Shown piece after piece: positions 25,096-33,975 of a stretch of DNA of 64,000 nt; the stretch's first letter is position 1; every line of letters begins with the position of its first letter. Position numbers and translations under genes: made by a program. The notes beneath the pieces were generated by a model. It was given only the letters and a program-made list of their open reading frames with translations, was not told the DNA's origin and searched no databases. Source of the stretch: Gordoniibacillus chartarius (lineage in GTDB: Bacteria; Bacillota; Bacilli; Paenibacillales; NBRC-103111). The DNA is taken from positions 1 to 64,000 of the forward strand of contig NZ_JBHLWN010000046.1 in assembly GCF_042432825.1 (NCBI RefSeq), given 5' to 3'.

Positions 25096-26823
25096 ATGAA
25101 AAAGCTCTTACAAACAACAGCAGCCGTCGCATTGTTATCCGCCGTCATTGCCGGCTCCGCGCTTCCGTCTGCATTCGCCGCCGACACCGCAGCCCCGGCA
25201 GCAGCGGCTTCCCTGCAATCTTACACTCTGAACGACTCGCTGCAAGTCGAAATCAAGAGTGTGCTGAGTCAGCGCGTGAAAGGTGGAACCTTGCTTGGAG
25301 CGGTCGTCCGTTTGACGAACACGTCGGGCAAAGTAACTCGCGTTCCGGATTATGAAGTGCGGCTGAAAGCCGATGACGGGACTGAATATACATTACAGCC
25401 TAGTTCGACAAATGTTCCCTCGGTAAGTGCCAAATCGTCCCGCGAGCTCAGTTACATGCTGACGATCGATCGAACCGATGAAGTGAACGTTGCGAATATC
25501 GTATGGGTAGATGTTGATTATTATGTCTATCCGAAATTGGAGACCGTGAAGCTGGACGTACCGACATCAGGTGTTGTATGGCAGGGTGACGAAACCGAGA
25601 TTCGTACAGCGGATGCGATCAAGAAGTGGGGGGACAGCTTTACCATTCCTTCCTTACACTCACCGCTCGTTTACACGCCTGTCGATATTGTACGCGACTA
25701 CAGTGGGGAGAAGCCTGTAAGTATCGTTCAAATGCTGGTGGAAAATCCGTCGAAGGAGCGTCAAGCGCTGCCTGATCTCGCAATGGACGGCAAGTCGGCA
25801 ACGGACGTTTACTTCGGTTCTTTGGTTGATAAAACTCCTATTATTCTTGAATCCGGTGAAAAGAGATACGTTCATTTCGCCATTGAAATGGAATTGGACA
25901 GCACGGAACTGCGCAGCTTAAATGTGCTTACAACCGAGCAGCATGTGACCGGGGATGTTAGTCAGCCGTTCAGAATAGGCAGAGTAAATATATTGCTGCC
26001 GGCAAAAGAAGTTGCCGGCGTGCTGCCAGCAGGTCCCAAGTACGAGTTCGGCACCCCGATCGCTTTCGACAAGCTCAATAAACTGATTCATCCGAACCTG
26101 GAAGTATCGCTCGTTGAGCTGCACGTGCAAGAGAACGAGAATGATGGCTACAAGACCGCGATCGCCAAATTTAAGCTGCTGAACAAGAGTGACCGTAATT
26201 TGCCGGTGCCGTCGTTCGGCACCCAGCTGCAGAGCGGCGACGGTTATGAATATGTCGGTTACGCGCAAAGCAATCCGGCGAAACTTATTGTCCCAGGCGC
26301 CGCAACGGCGGTCGCTTACTCGTTCACGGTGCCGAAATCTCAGCAGATCGAAGATTTGCAGCTGAGCCTGTTTGATTCCCAAACGATCAAGCCGTACAAA
26401 TCGGTGATCGCAGCGGTTCATCCAAGCATTCAGGTGGAAGAGACGGAGCGGGTAACGGAGCTGAATATGTATCCGCTGAAAGTGACGATCAACGACTGGA
26501 GAGCAGTCACCAACTTCGACTTGCAGACAGGTTATACGTATAAACTGAAGTTGGATCTCGATATCGAGCAGGATGAGCAGGCGATTATCGACGCCTCTTC
26601 GCCGAAGCTCCGTTTGGAAGTTGTAAACACATCGGGCAAGTTGATTGGAGTCGTTCCCGAGTTAAGCTTTGCCGGGGTAAATGCGCTGCAGGATGGCTCG
26701 AACACGGTTAGCATTCAAGGGACAACTGAGCAGTTGGAGACTCCGTTCACAATCAATGTCTATGAATCTTTCACGAATACGAACGGTGAGCTGGCGAAAC
26801 GCCTTATTAGTACATTGAAATAA
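25096..26823 (+). CDS. Secreted protein of unknown function, shorter paralogue of the one at 18010
   Basis: A 575-residue protein with a signal peptide (about 1-29, cleavage after AFA). Its first domain, with LQVEIKSVLSQR, VVRLTNTSGKVTRVPDYEVRL, SSRELSYMLTID and VWVDVDYYVYPK, matches the first domain of the 731-residue protein at 18010 position by position (VEVKRVN, LSVTNNDT, VDYWVRL, STKELSFYS). Three or four further beta-rich repeats follow, and no enzyme motif is visible. It is 12 bp downstream of the adaptor gene, so it belongs to the RND operon, and a strong terminator follows. Finding paralogues beside two different exporters implies a shared extracellular function, perhaps a wall-located periplasm-like partner. 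Confidence 0.72.
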   Translation: MKKLLQTTAAVALLSAVIAGSALPSAFAADTAAPAAAASLQSYTLNDSLQVEIKSVLSQRVKGGTLLGAVVRLTNTSGKVTRVPDYEVRLKADDGTEYTLQPSSTNVPSVSAKSSRELSYMLTIDRTDEVNVANIVWVDVDYYVYPKLETVKLDVPTSGVVWQGDETEIRTADAIKKWGDSFTIPSLHSPLVYTPVDIVRDYSGEKPVSIVQMLVENPSKERQALPDLAMDGKSATDVYFGSLVDKTPIILESGEKRYVHFAIEMELDSTELRSLNVLTTEQHVTGDVSQPFRIGRVNILLPAKEVAGVLPAGPKYEFGTPIAFDKLNKLIHPNLEVSLVELHVQENENDGYKTAIAKFKLLNKSDRNLPVPSFGTQLQSGDGYEYVGYAQSNPAKLIVPGAATAVAYSFTVPKSQQIEDLQLSLFDSQTIKPYKSVIAAVHPSIQVEETERVTELNMYPLKVTINDWRAVTNFDLQTGYTYKLKLDLDIEQDEQAIIDASSPKLRLEVVNTSGKLIGVVPELSFAGVNALQDGSNTVSIQGTTEQLETPFTINVYESFTNTNGELAKRLISTLK

Positions 26824-26842
26824 TAGTTTCATAGATAGAGAG

Positions 26843-26886
26843 AGCCCCCTCCGACCTGTGATGAAGGCTGTGAGGGGGCTTTTATT
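26843..26886 (+). terminator. Terminator of the RND operon
   Basis: AGCCCCCTC pairs with GAGGGGGCT, then TTTATTTATT. It lies about 20 bp after the last stop codon. Confidence 0.9.
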
Positions 26887-26931
26887 TATTCGCGTATGAG
26901 TTGTGACGGATAGCACGGGCCGATATGGTGC

Positions 26932-27444
26932 TTATCCGCGCAGCAGGAACGATTGATGTGCCGTCCAGGCGCCGTTCTCCGTCTGGTAGAGCAGGTGGAA
27001 CCGGTCGATCCGCGATGAAAGGTCCAGCGGCTTCGCTTTAACGCTGGCCAGAACGTCATGCAGCTCGTCGCTGTTCATCTCTTGGCCAATTGTCAAATGA
27101 GGCGTATAGGAATAGGCGCGTTTCACTTCAGCGAGCTCTTCGCTGCAAATCGTCTCGTACAGACGCTTCATTGGTTCCGTATCGGATAGAGCCATGTAAA
27201 CAACGTTATTCACGGGGTAGAAGGAGCTGAACCGGTTGAAATGAATCGTGAAAGGGGCTAAAGCCTCGGCGGCTCGCTCCAGCTTAGGTATCGTGTGACG
27301 CAGCTGTTCTTCGGACCAATCCTCCTTCTCGCGAATCGTGAGATGAGGCTGAATTAAGCTGTAATGAGGGTCATAGCGTTTGCGATAGCTGTTAGCAAGA
27401 TCTTGTATTTCTTTGGACGGGAATACGGCGATTCCGAATTTCAC
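26932..27444 (-). CDS. yjcG: 2H phosphoesterase, YjcG-like
   Basis: A 170-residue protein with the two HxT motifs of the 2'-5' RNA ligase/2H phosphoesterase superfamily: PHLTI near residue 34 and PHLTIG near 115. The N-terminus KFGIAVFPSKEIQDLANSYR follows the Bacillus YjcG pattern. The reading frame is open upstream, but GTG 27444 has an ideal AGGAGGAGGG site and matches the family start. Members may hydrolyse 2',3'-cyclic or related phosphodiester bonds; the substrate of YjcG is not established. It stands alone, convergent with the RND operon. Confidence 0.88.
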   Translation of the reverse strand: MKFGIAVFPSKEIQDLANSYRKRYDPHYSLIQPHLTIREKEDWSEEQLRHTIPKLERAAEALAPFTIHFNRFSSFYPVNNVVYMALSDTEPMKRLYETICSEELAEVKRAYSYTPHLTIGQEMNSDELHDVLASVKAKPLDLSSRIDRFHLLYQTENGAWTAHQSFLLRG

Positions 27445-27582
27445 GGCAATCCCTCCTCCTAACGGTATATATCGATTATAATGGAACGAGGGCGTCAAGC
27501 AAAGCCGCTACAGGTGTAGGATACCCAAGTGCAGGGCAATTCAACCATATGAGGAGATCCATCATGTCGAGGAGGAATATGA

Positions 27583-28548
27583 ATGACGATTTCGATTGCG
27601 TTCATCGGGACAGGCTGGTTTGCAGCGGTACACGCCGATATTTTGACCAAGATGGATGGTGTGAAGTTTGCCGCGGCCTGCGGTACAAGCTTGGACAAGG
27701 CGGAGCGTTTCGCGTCCAAATACAGCGCCGCCGGCTACGATCATGTGGAACGGATGCTCGATTCGGTAAAGCCGGACGCCGTCTTCATCTCCGTACCTCC
27801 GTTCGCCCACGGCCCGATTGAAGCGGCTCTATTGGAGCGCCGCATTCCATTCTTCATCGAGAAGCCGCTGGGGCTGAATCTCGACGTACCGCGGCAAACC
27901 GTCATCCAGGTGCAGCAAAGCGGACTGCTGACATCCGTCGGTTACCATATGCGATACCTCGAAAGTACGGCAAGAGCGCTGGATATCATTCGCGGTACAC
28001 GTGTCGGGATGTCACTCGGCTATTGGACGGGGACGATGCCGGGTGTCGCCTGGTGGCGGCGGGAGGAAGGCTCCGGCGGCCAATTCATTGAGCAGACGAC
28101 GCATATTGTTGACCTGCTTCGATATACCGTCGGTGAGGTATCAGAAGTATATGCCGCGTACGCATCGACGATCATGCATGAACGGGAGCAGGGAGTTACT
28201 GTACCCGATGTCGGAACGGTTACGCTGAAGCTGGCGAACGGAACGATCGCCAATATTTCGAATGCATGTATGCTGCCGGTGGAGCATCGCGCCGAATTGC
28301 ACATTTTGACGGAAGAGGGGGTATTGGAGCTTAGCCGGAAAGGGCTGCAGGAGCAGCGCCGCGGCACGACGATCTTCACGGAGAACCAACATAACCCCTA
28401 TGAAGCCGAAGTTGAAGCTTTCCTGCACGCACTTCGTACAGGCGACCGTTCCGGCATTCGAAGTACATACGAAGACGCGTTCCGTACGCAGCAAGTTACC
28501 GTCGCAGCGTTGGAGTCCGCTCGCAACGGGACGCCGATCCGGTTATAA
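27583..28548 (+). CDS. Gfo/Idh/MocA-family oxidoreductase
   Basis: A 321-residue NAD(P)-dependent oxidoreductase. The Rossmann motif is FIGTGWFAAVHADIL, with a family motif PPFAHGPIEAALLERRIPFFIEKP (EKP lysine) at about 68-92. The C-terminal domain carries the usual beta-sheet and the stretch GGQFIEQTTHIVDLLRY, whose His is a typical catalytic-region residue. Such enzymes act on sugars or inositols. GAGGAGGAA precedes ATG 27583. A second, broken member of the same family lies at 36231. Confidence 0.88.
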   Translation: MTISIAFIGTGWFAAVHADILTKMDGVKFAAACGTSLDKAERFASKYSAAGYDHVERMLDSVKPDAVFISVPPFAHGPIEAALLERRIPFFIEKPLGLNLDVPRQTVIQVQQSGLLTSVGYHMRYLESTARALDIIRGTRVGMSLGYWTGTMPGVAWWRREEGSGGQFIEQTTHIVDLLRYTVGEVSEVYAAYASTIMHEREQGVTVPDVGTVTLKLANGTIANISNACMLPVEHRAELHILTEEGVLELSRKGLQEQRRGTTIFTENQHNPYEAEVEAFLHALRTGDRSGIRSTYEDAFRTQQVTVAALESARNGTPIRL

Positions 28549-28609
28549 AATGCAAAGATCTGGATATGCTACATACAGATTACCCCTTACCAACAAGGAG
28601 GCAGCCAGC

Positions 28610-28774
28610 ATGAGTTGGGTGTATTGGGCGAAGCTGTATGATAGCAAATTCCAGGCGGGATGTTTGGCGAAGCGCATGGAGGAAGACTGGTGGATCTACG
28701 GCTACGAGTGCCCGCAGCACGTTGAGGTGTATAAATCGCGCAAGGGCCGGTTCGGTGTCCGATATTCGCTGTAA
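28610..28774 (+). CDS. Small conserved hypothetical protein (54 aa)
   Basis: A 54-residue basic, Trp/Tyr-rich protein (MSWVYWAKLYD, EEDWWIYGYE, KSRKGRFGVRYSL). It is preceded by CAAGGAGG at 8-9 bases, which makes the ATG at 28610 convincing. It begins 62 bp after the oxidoreductase. The aromatic and Arg/Lys pattern suggests a small folded protein, perhaps nucleic-acid binding, but I do not recognise a characterised family. Confidence 0.7.
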   Translation: MSWVYWAKLYDSKFQAGCLAKRMEEDWWIYGYECPQHVEVYKSRKGRFGVRYSL

Positions 28775-28793
28775 ATTAATATCTATTTTTTTC

Positions 28794-28822
28794 TTGACTT
28801 TTTGCTTTCAATTAGCTATATT
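28794..28822 (+). promoter_or_regulatory. Sigma-A promoter of the tRNA pair
   Basis: TTGACT (28794-28799), a 17-bp spacer and TATATT (28817-28822), about 50 bp upstream of the initiator tRNA. Confidence 0.75.
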
Positions 28823-28875
28823 TATGTTTGTCGCTGCTGAGACTTATTAGAAAAGCTCAGGCAGATGACGGTTAC

Positions 28876-28952
<77 letters not shown>

Positions 28953-28978
28953 AATCATCTTCACCCTACATGTACTGG

Positions 28979-29052
<74 letters not shown>

Positions 29053-29062
29053 TCGAACGCAC

Positions 29063-29095
29063 AACCCTTACGAGAGTAAGGGTTTTTTCTTTTTC
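29063..29095 (+). terminator. Terminator of the tRNA operon
   Basis: AACCCTTAC/GTAAGGGTT with a GAGA loop, followed by TTTTTTCTTTTTC. Confidence 0.92.
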
Positions 29096-29319
29096 TAGGC
29101 ATGGAATCATCCTTATGTTTGATCATCATAGAGCTTATATATGGGTTATGCTATCTGCAGCTTTGACCAATTTTGAGACGGCATTTTATTAAAGTGGATG
29201 ACCTTAAACTTAAAGAAAACTTTGGGAAATGTTAGGTGGTTTATTGTCGAAATTAGTAGGAATCTTTCGAATTATGTTGAATACATGGATATTGCCAATA
29301 GATATGTGGGGGGAAAAGG

Positions 29320-31329
29320 ATGGTAGAAAAGAAAAGAAAACTGAGCCTTCTCAGGAATCGGGGTGCTTGGAGGTTGACGACGGTTCGGATGCGCCTTATT
29401 TTGTCGTTCCTGCTGTTATTGTTGGTCCCGAGTCTTTGCGTGGGGTATTTTTCCTACGACATTGCCCATACGGAACTGGAATCAAAAATCCAATCCGCTT
29501 CCAAGGCCAATGTGGAACTGGTCAATAAGACAATCAACCAATATATCACTCCGATTATGCTCGATACCGACCTGCTGGCCAGTCAGCTCTCGGCGGCTGC
29601 GGTCGACCGCAAGGACCCAACCGCCCGCAAACTGATCGAGGGCTTTGTGGCCAAGCATCCGGAAATTGAACTGATCACTCTCGGCAATGATAACGGTTCT
29701 TGGATGAAAGCCCCAGATCCAGGCCCGCAAGACTACGATCCCCGGAAAAGGGATTGGTATATAGGCACATTGAAAAATCAAGGAAAAGTTTTCGTATCCC
29801 AGCCGTACATATCGGCTACGACGAAAAACACCGTCGTAACCATATCTCAAGCGTTTCCCGACGGCAAAGGCGTTATCGGTATGAATTTGGATCTTAAGAA
29901 GCTGGATGTACTTCTCAAAGATGTCAAAATCGGCGAGAACGGCTACATTTATTTGCTCGATACCGGCAGCAAGTATATTGTCCATCCTGCCAACGCGCCT
30001 GGAACCGCGGCCATTGGGCAGCAGTACGAATATATGCTCGATCAAGATCATGATTTTATTAAATATGTGCTTAACGGAGAACCAAAGGAAGCGTATTTTG
30101 CAACGAATGAGCTGACGGGCTGGAAGGTCGTAGGCACGATGGTCGTTTCCGAGTTCGATAGCGCCGCAAAGCCGATTTGGCAGCGTACGGTGACGGTTAT
30201 CGTCGTGACCTTCATTATATTTGCCATTGTTGCATATTTCATCATCCGCAGCATTTTGAATCCGATTCGAGAGCTTCGTAACGGAACGGAATGCATTGCG
30301 TCGGGCGATATCTCGGCGCGGATTACCGTCATCCAAAATGACGAATTCGGCGCACTCGGCCGCGATTTCAACGCCATGGCGGAATCGTTATCTCAGCTGG
30401 TTGGCGAAATGTCGGAAACTTCCAGTCTGCTGGCCGCTTCGTCTCAGGAAATGACCGCGATCACGGAGCAGACGACCGTGTCTCTGCAGCAGGTCACGGA
30501 ATCGCTGCAGAACGTCGCAGAAGCGGCCGGCCAGCAGTCGCGCGCTTCGGCTGAGACTTCGCTAGCTGTCGAAGAGATGGCCACAGGGATTCAGAGGATT
30601 GCGGAAGCCGCCGGGGAAATTGCGGAATCGTCGGAAAGGACGAGCCAAGACGTACAGGTCGGCAGCGCTACCATCCGGGAGCTCACGGAGCAAATGAACG
30701 GTATTTTGCAAAGCGTGAGTGAATCCTCCGGCCTCATCAGCAACCTGTCCCGGTTTTCCGCAGAGATAGCAACAATAAATACTGCGATTTCGGAGATTGC
30801 CGGGCAAACAAATTTGCTGTCGCTAAATGCTGCCATTGAGGCCGCAAGAGTCGGTGAACAAGGGAGGGGTTTCGGCGTCGTTGCCAGCGAAATCCGCAAG
30901 CTGGCTGACCAGTCCGGACGAATGGCGGAACAGATTCATACAATTATCTCGCAAATGACGGGCATGATCGCTACGACAGCCAGTGTCATGAACGATAAAG
31001 TCGTCACCGAAGTAGACAAGGGAATGACGATCACCAGGAAGGCAGGTGTGGCGTTCGTACAAATCGAACAGTCTGCCGGGCGGATAGTGGAGCAAATACA
31101 CGACATTACCGCGATAGCGGAGCAAATGTCATCCGGCTCAGAGCAGGTAGCCGCTTCGATGGTGCAGATGGCTTCGTCGGCGCAGCTTTCCTCCGACCAT
31201 GTGCAGACCGTCTCCGCCGCTTCGGAGGAGCAGCTTGCAGCATTGCAGGAAATTTCTTCTGCCTCGGTCCAGCTCGCCTCAATGGCTGAGCAGCTTCAGG
31301 GAATCGTCAATCGATTCAAGCGGAGCTGA
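29320..31329 (+). CDS. Methyl-accepting chemotaxis protein (dCache type)
   Basis: A 669-residue chemoreceptor. A first span lies at about 24-44, then an extracellular double-Cache-like domain at about 45-280 (DYDPRKRDWYIGTLKNQG and GENGYIYLLDTGSKYIVHP are typical Cache motifs). A second span at about 284-306, a HAMP domain (about 307-360) and a long signalling coiled coil follow. The hairpin tip has EIAGQTNLLSLNAAIEAAR and GEQGRGFGVVA. It should sense a small extracellular ligand, often an amino or organic acid in this class, and control CheA. The ribosome site is GGGGGGAAAAGG before ATG 29320. It is monocistronic, with a terminator 24 bp downstream. Confidence 0.93.
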   Translation: MVEKKRKLSLLRNRGAWRLTTVRMRLILSFLLLLLVPSLCVGYFSYDIAHTELESKIQSASKANVELVNKTINQYITPIMLDTDLLASQLSAAAVDRKDPTARKLIEGFVAKHPEIELITLGNDNGSWMKAPDPGPQDYDPRKRDWYIGTLKNQGKVFVSQPYISATTKNTVVTISQAFPDGKGVIGMNLDLKKLDVLLKDVKIGENGYIYLLDTGSKYIVHPANAPGTAAIGQQYEYMLDQDHDFIKYVLNGEPKEAYFATNELTGWKVVGTMVVSEFDSAAKPIWQRTVTVIVVTFIIFAIVAYFIIRSILNPIRELRNGTECIASGDISARITVIQNDEFGALGRDFNAMAESLSQLVGEMSETSSLLAASSQEMTAITEQTTVSLQQVTESLQNVAEAAGQQSRASAETSLAVEEMATGIQRIAEAAGEIAESSERTSQDVQVGSATIRELTEQMNGILQSVSESSGLISNLSRFSAEIATINTAISEIAGQTNLLSLNAAIEAARVGEQGRGFGVVASEIRKLADQSGRMAEQIHTIISQMTGMIATTASVMNDKVVTEVDKGMTITRKAGVAFVQIEQSAGRIVEQIHDITAIAEQMSSGSEQVAASMVQMASSAQLSSDHVQTVSAASEEQLAALQEISSASVQLASMAEQLQGIVNRFKRS

Positions 31330-31352
31330 TCAAACAATCCCGGTTATGAAGT

Positions 31353-31386
31353 CTCCGAACCTGCGTGCCGTGGGTTCGGAGTTTTT
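31353..31386 (+). terminator. Terminator of the chemoreceptor gene
   Basis: CTCCGAACC pairs with GGTTCGGAG, followed by TTTTTG. The rest of the 311-base gap up to 31640 holds one more hairpin and no visible gene. Confidence 0.88.
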
Positions 31387-31419
31387 GTGTGAGCTTTCAT
31401 GTTTGCCGAACAATGAGAA

Positions 31420-31441
31420 CCTGCCGAGATTACTCGGCAGG
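31420..31441. repeat. Perfect 9-bp inverted repeat
   Basis: CCTGCCGAG, ATTA loop, CTCGGCAGG. There is no T tract, so it is not a clear terminator; it could be an operator or a transcript-stabilising hairpin. Confidence 0.5.
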
Positions 31442-31640
31442 CATCGGCGCTACTTTGTTTACCCGGGTTCATGATCTTGACAATGCCACGGACACCGGTT
31501 GGTTTGTTGTTTAACTCCTCATTCCAGTATAATAAATGCAGCAACTGCTTACAGAAAGAGGATGATGGCTTGCTTACATACACCATTTTGCGTTCCGAAA
31601 ACTCTCTTCATAGGCTTATAATCGGAGTTCAACCCCACCT

Positions 31641-32183
31641 ATGAGACTATTAATCGATATGGATTCTGTCATTGTCGACCTGATGTCCGTATGGTTTGAT
31701 AAATACAATGCCGACTACAACGATCATTTGTCTGTCGACGCTTTACTTTCGTGGAACACGGAGCTGTATGTCAAACCGGAGTGCGGGGAAAAAATTTATG
31801 AGTATTTGGACGAGACCGGCTTGTTTCGTGCGCTTCAGCCGCTTCCCCATGCGATTGACGTACTGCAAAGACTAAAGGCCAATCATGACATCGTTATCGT
31901 CTCAAGCAGCAGAACGCACGCCTTTTCCGACAAAGAGTTTTGGGTCGAGCAGCATTTGCCGTTTATCGGGAAAACCAACCTGATCTTTAGCCATCGCAAG
32001 GAATTGATTTGCGGCGATCTTCTCTTTGACGATGCCCCCCACAATCTGAAAGCATTCAGCGGAACGGGCAGACTGGCCGTTGCCATGGACTATCCTTATA
32101 ATCGCGATGTGAAGGTGCCCAGAGTGTCCGATTGGCTGGAATTTGAAAAATTCGTCAACGAGCTGAAGGGGAGTGGCCGATGA
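31641..32183 (+). CDS. 5'(3')-deoxyribonucleotidase-like HAD phosphatase
   Basis: A 180-residue HAD protein of the NT5C type. Motif I is DMDSVIVD (Asp6 nucleophile, Asp8), with Ser where most members have Gly. Motif II is IVIVSSS, followed by HRKELICGDLLFDDAPHNL as motif III/IV (Lys, then Asp-Asp). The family removes phosphate from deoxyribonucleoside monophosphates and related nucleotides. No strong ribosome site precedes ATG 31641. Its stop overlaps the start of the next gene by 4 bp. The three genes 31641-33600 form a tight operon with a nucleotide and redox flavour. Confidence 0.82.
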   Translation: MRLLIDMDSVIVDLMSVWFDKYNADYNDHLSVDALLSWNTELYVKPECGEKIYEYLDETGLFRALQPLPHAIDVLQRLKANHDIVIVSSSRTHAFSDKEFWVEQHLPFIGKTNLIFSHRKELICGDLLFDDAPHNLKAFSGTGRLAVAMDYPYNRDVKVPRVSDWLEFEKFVNELKGSGR

Positions 32184-33109
32184 AAGTTCAAGTAGCCATT
32201 ATTGGCGGCGGACCCGCAGGTATGTCTGCAGCGATTTGGTGTAAGAGATTAAACATATCTCACATCTTGCTGGAAGAGAACGCCGTGTTAGGTGCGCAGC
32301 TGGCTTCCATCCACAATGCAATCATCGATTATCCAGGCCTTGTCACAAAGAATGGCGAACAATTTAGGCAAGCTCTCGTTAAGCATGTGGAGGAGCTTGG
32401 CTGTACTGTGGAATCCGGTGTGAAAATCGTTCATCTAGACTCCGGCAACCTGGAGATCCGGTATCAACAACATGGTCGGACGGTTACCCTTGGCGCGGAG
32501 AGTATGATCCTGGCAACGGGAACGAGCCCAAGAAAGCTGCTCATTCCGGGCGAACAGGAGATGCTGGACCGCGGCGAGACGTATTCGGCCTCTAAGGATG
32601 CCGGGCGTTTTGCCGGGCGGCGGGTCGCCGTTGTAGGGGGCGGAGATCGGGCGCTGGAAGGAGCTCTGCTCCTTTCGAAGCATTGCAGCAAGGTATATGT
32701 CATTCACCGTTCCCATCATTTTCGTGCGCGTTCCGACTATATCCGTGAAGCTGAACAAACGAACAACATCGTCATGTTGAAAAACTGCGTGCTGGAACGT
32801 ATACAAGGAAACGACCGGGTAGAAAATATCATGTTCAGAAACTTGGAAACGAATGAAGTCGAGACGATCCAAGTGGACGGCGTGTTGATCAGAATCGGCG
32901 TTCAGTCTAATATCCCATTGATTCAGGAGAAGGTGAAAACCGATCCGGAAGGATACATCATGACGGATGCATACGGGCAGACCAATATTCCTGGAATATT
33001 TGCCATTGGCGATGTGTGTACGCCTCCGCTTTACAGCAGTCTGTCTAATGCAATCGGCCAAGGGATGGTATCCGTCAAATACATCCATTCGCATATCCTA
33101 AGAAGGTGA
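32180..33109 (+). CDS. FAD/NAD(P)-dependent oxidoreductase, thioredoxin-reductase-like without CxxC
   Basis: A 309-residue two-dinucleotide-fold flavoprotein. FAD motif IIGGGPAGMSAA at the N-terminus, NAD(P)H motif VVGGGDRALEGALLL at about 152-166, and a C-terminal FAD motif IPGIFAIGDVC. In thioredoxin reductase the redox CxxC sits just before the NAD(P)H motif; here that place reads YSASKDAG. It therefore cannot reduce thioredoxin by the usual route and is more likely a ferredoxin/flavodoxin-type or other electron-transfer reductase. Overlaps at both ends (ATGA and GTGA) show translational coupling with its neighbours. Confidence 0.88.
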   Translation: MKVQVAIIGGGPAGMSAAIWCKRLNISHILLEENAVLGAQLASIHNAIIDYPGLVTKNGEQFRQALVKHVEELGCTVESGVKIVHLDSGNLEIRYQQHGRTVTLGAESMILATGTSPRKLLIPGEQEMLDRGETYSASKDAGRFAGRRVAVVGGGDRALEGALLLSKHCSKVYVIHRSHHFRARSDYIREAEQTNNIVMLKNCVLERIQGNDRVENIMFRNLETNEVETIQVDGVLIRIGVQSNIPLIQEKVKTDPEGYIMTDAYGQTNIPGIFAIGDVCTPPLYSSLSNAIGQGMVSVKYIHSHILRR

Positions 33110-33600
33110 GAGCCATTCATACGTTTCAGGGCGCGTTGCCGAACCAGGTGATACAGTTAACTTTTGATAAAAATGCGTTTACTCGTCCGGATGCCGTACT
33201 CCTATTTCCATTTTATCAAGGCCAGTTATTGTTCGCTCGGCATAAGCAGCGCGGCTGGGAGCTGCCCGGCGGGAAGATCGAGGAGAACGAGTGGCCGATC
33301 CACGCGGCAATTCGTGAGCTGTACGAGGAAACGGGAGCGGAGACGGAATCGATCGTGCCGATTGCCCAGTATCACATCATCGAGCAGGAGCGGCGCAGTA
33401 CGAAACAAATCTACGTTGCCCGGGCAGCCCGAATTCATAGTAGGCCGGCAGGGTTTGAAACCGAAGGGTATCGTCTGTTTCAAGTTCCGCCTGCCTATGA
33501 TGAGATTCTGAACGACGCGAGATTTAGTGACCATATGAAGGATCAAGTATATCCGATTGCGCTGGAATATATTTTACAAGACAAGCATCTGTATGGTTAG
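33106..33600 (+). CDS. ytkD: NUDIX hydrolase, YtkD-like
   Basis: A 164-residue NUDIX protein. The box is complete (GGKIEENE, then REL and EETGA). The N-terminal pattern NQVIQLTFDKNAF and the motif RGWELPGGK match Bacillus YtkD (a nucleoside triphosphatase with MutT-like activity) as I recall it. It probably cleans oxidised or damaged nucleotides, which fits the deoxynucleotidase in the same operon. GTG 33106 overlaps the upstream stop by 4 bp. The symbol is assigned by resemblance only. Confidence 0.75.
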   Translation: MRAIHTFQGALPNQVIQLTFDKNAFTRPDAVLLFPFYQGQLLFARHKQRGWELPGGKIEENEWPIHAAIRELYEETGAETESIVPIAQYHIIEQERRSTKQIYVARAARIHSRPAGFETEGYRLFQVPPAYDEILNDARFSDHMKDQVYPIALEYILQDKHLYG

Positions 33601-33700
33601 ACATATTGCGACTTATTATGACATTATGTAAGCCTACGGACTTATTGGGAAAGGTTCGCTCGAATTGTATCGTTACCACCGTTTGAAGGGAGATACAATC

Positions 33701-33895
33701 ATGACCTATTATTGTATCGGCTGCAGCAAGAGTCACACGGACATTGGAGACGGATCGAAGTTTCGTACCGGCTTTCATAGTTATGCGAACGGCCTGAAGG
33801 AGCCTGCCGGTCTATGCGCCTTGCACCGTAGCGCTTTGACAACGGCGCAGGCTTCGAATAACAAGGAAAGCTCCGCAAGGAAAATGGCGGGATAA
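33701..33895 (+). CDS. Small putative zinc-binding protein (64 aa)
   Basis: A 64-residue protein with CIGCSKSH near the N-terminus and LCALH about 30 residues later. These Cys/His pairs could form a zinc ribbon, which is an inference. The C-terminus is hydrophilic (ASNNKESSARKMAG). GAAGGGAG lies about 7 bases before ATG 33701, and a terminator follows 16 bp after the stop. It seems monocistronic. No known family was recognised. Confidence 0.6.
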   Translation: MTYYCIGCSKSHTDIGDGSKFRTGFHSYANGLKEPAGLCALHRSALTTAQASNNKESSARKMAG

Positions 33896-33911
33896 CCCTG
33901 GATGCTCAAAC

Positions 33912-33956
33912 AAACCGGACCGATGTCGACACGTTCGACGCAGTCCGGTTTTTTGT
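33912..33956 (+). terminator. Terminator after the small zinc-binding protein
   Basis: AACCGGAC/GTCCGGTT outer stem with an inner TGTCGA-type stem, followed by TTTTTTG. It also lies 20 bp beyond the end of the convergent minus-strand gene. Confidence 0.88.
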
Positions 33957-33975
33957 CGCGGTGCAAGTAAAAGTC

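Noticed and set aside
32180..33109. Thioredoxin reductase
   Set aside because: The CxxC redox pair is absent (YSASKDAG at the expected place).
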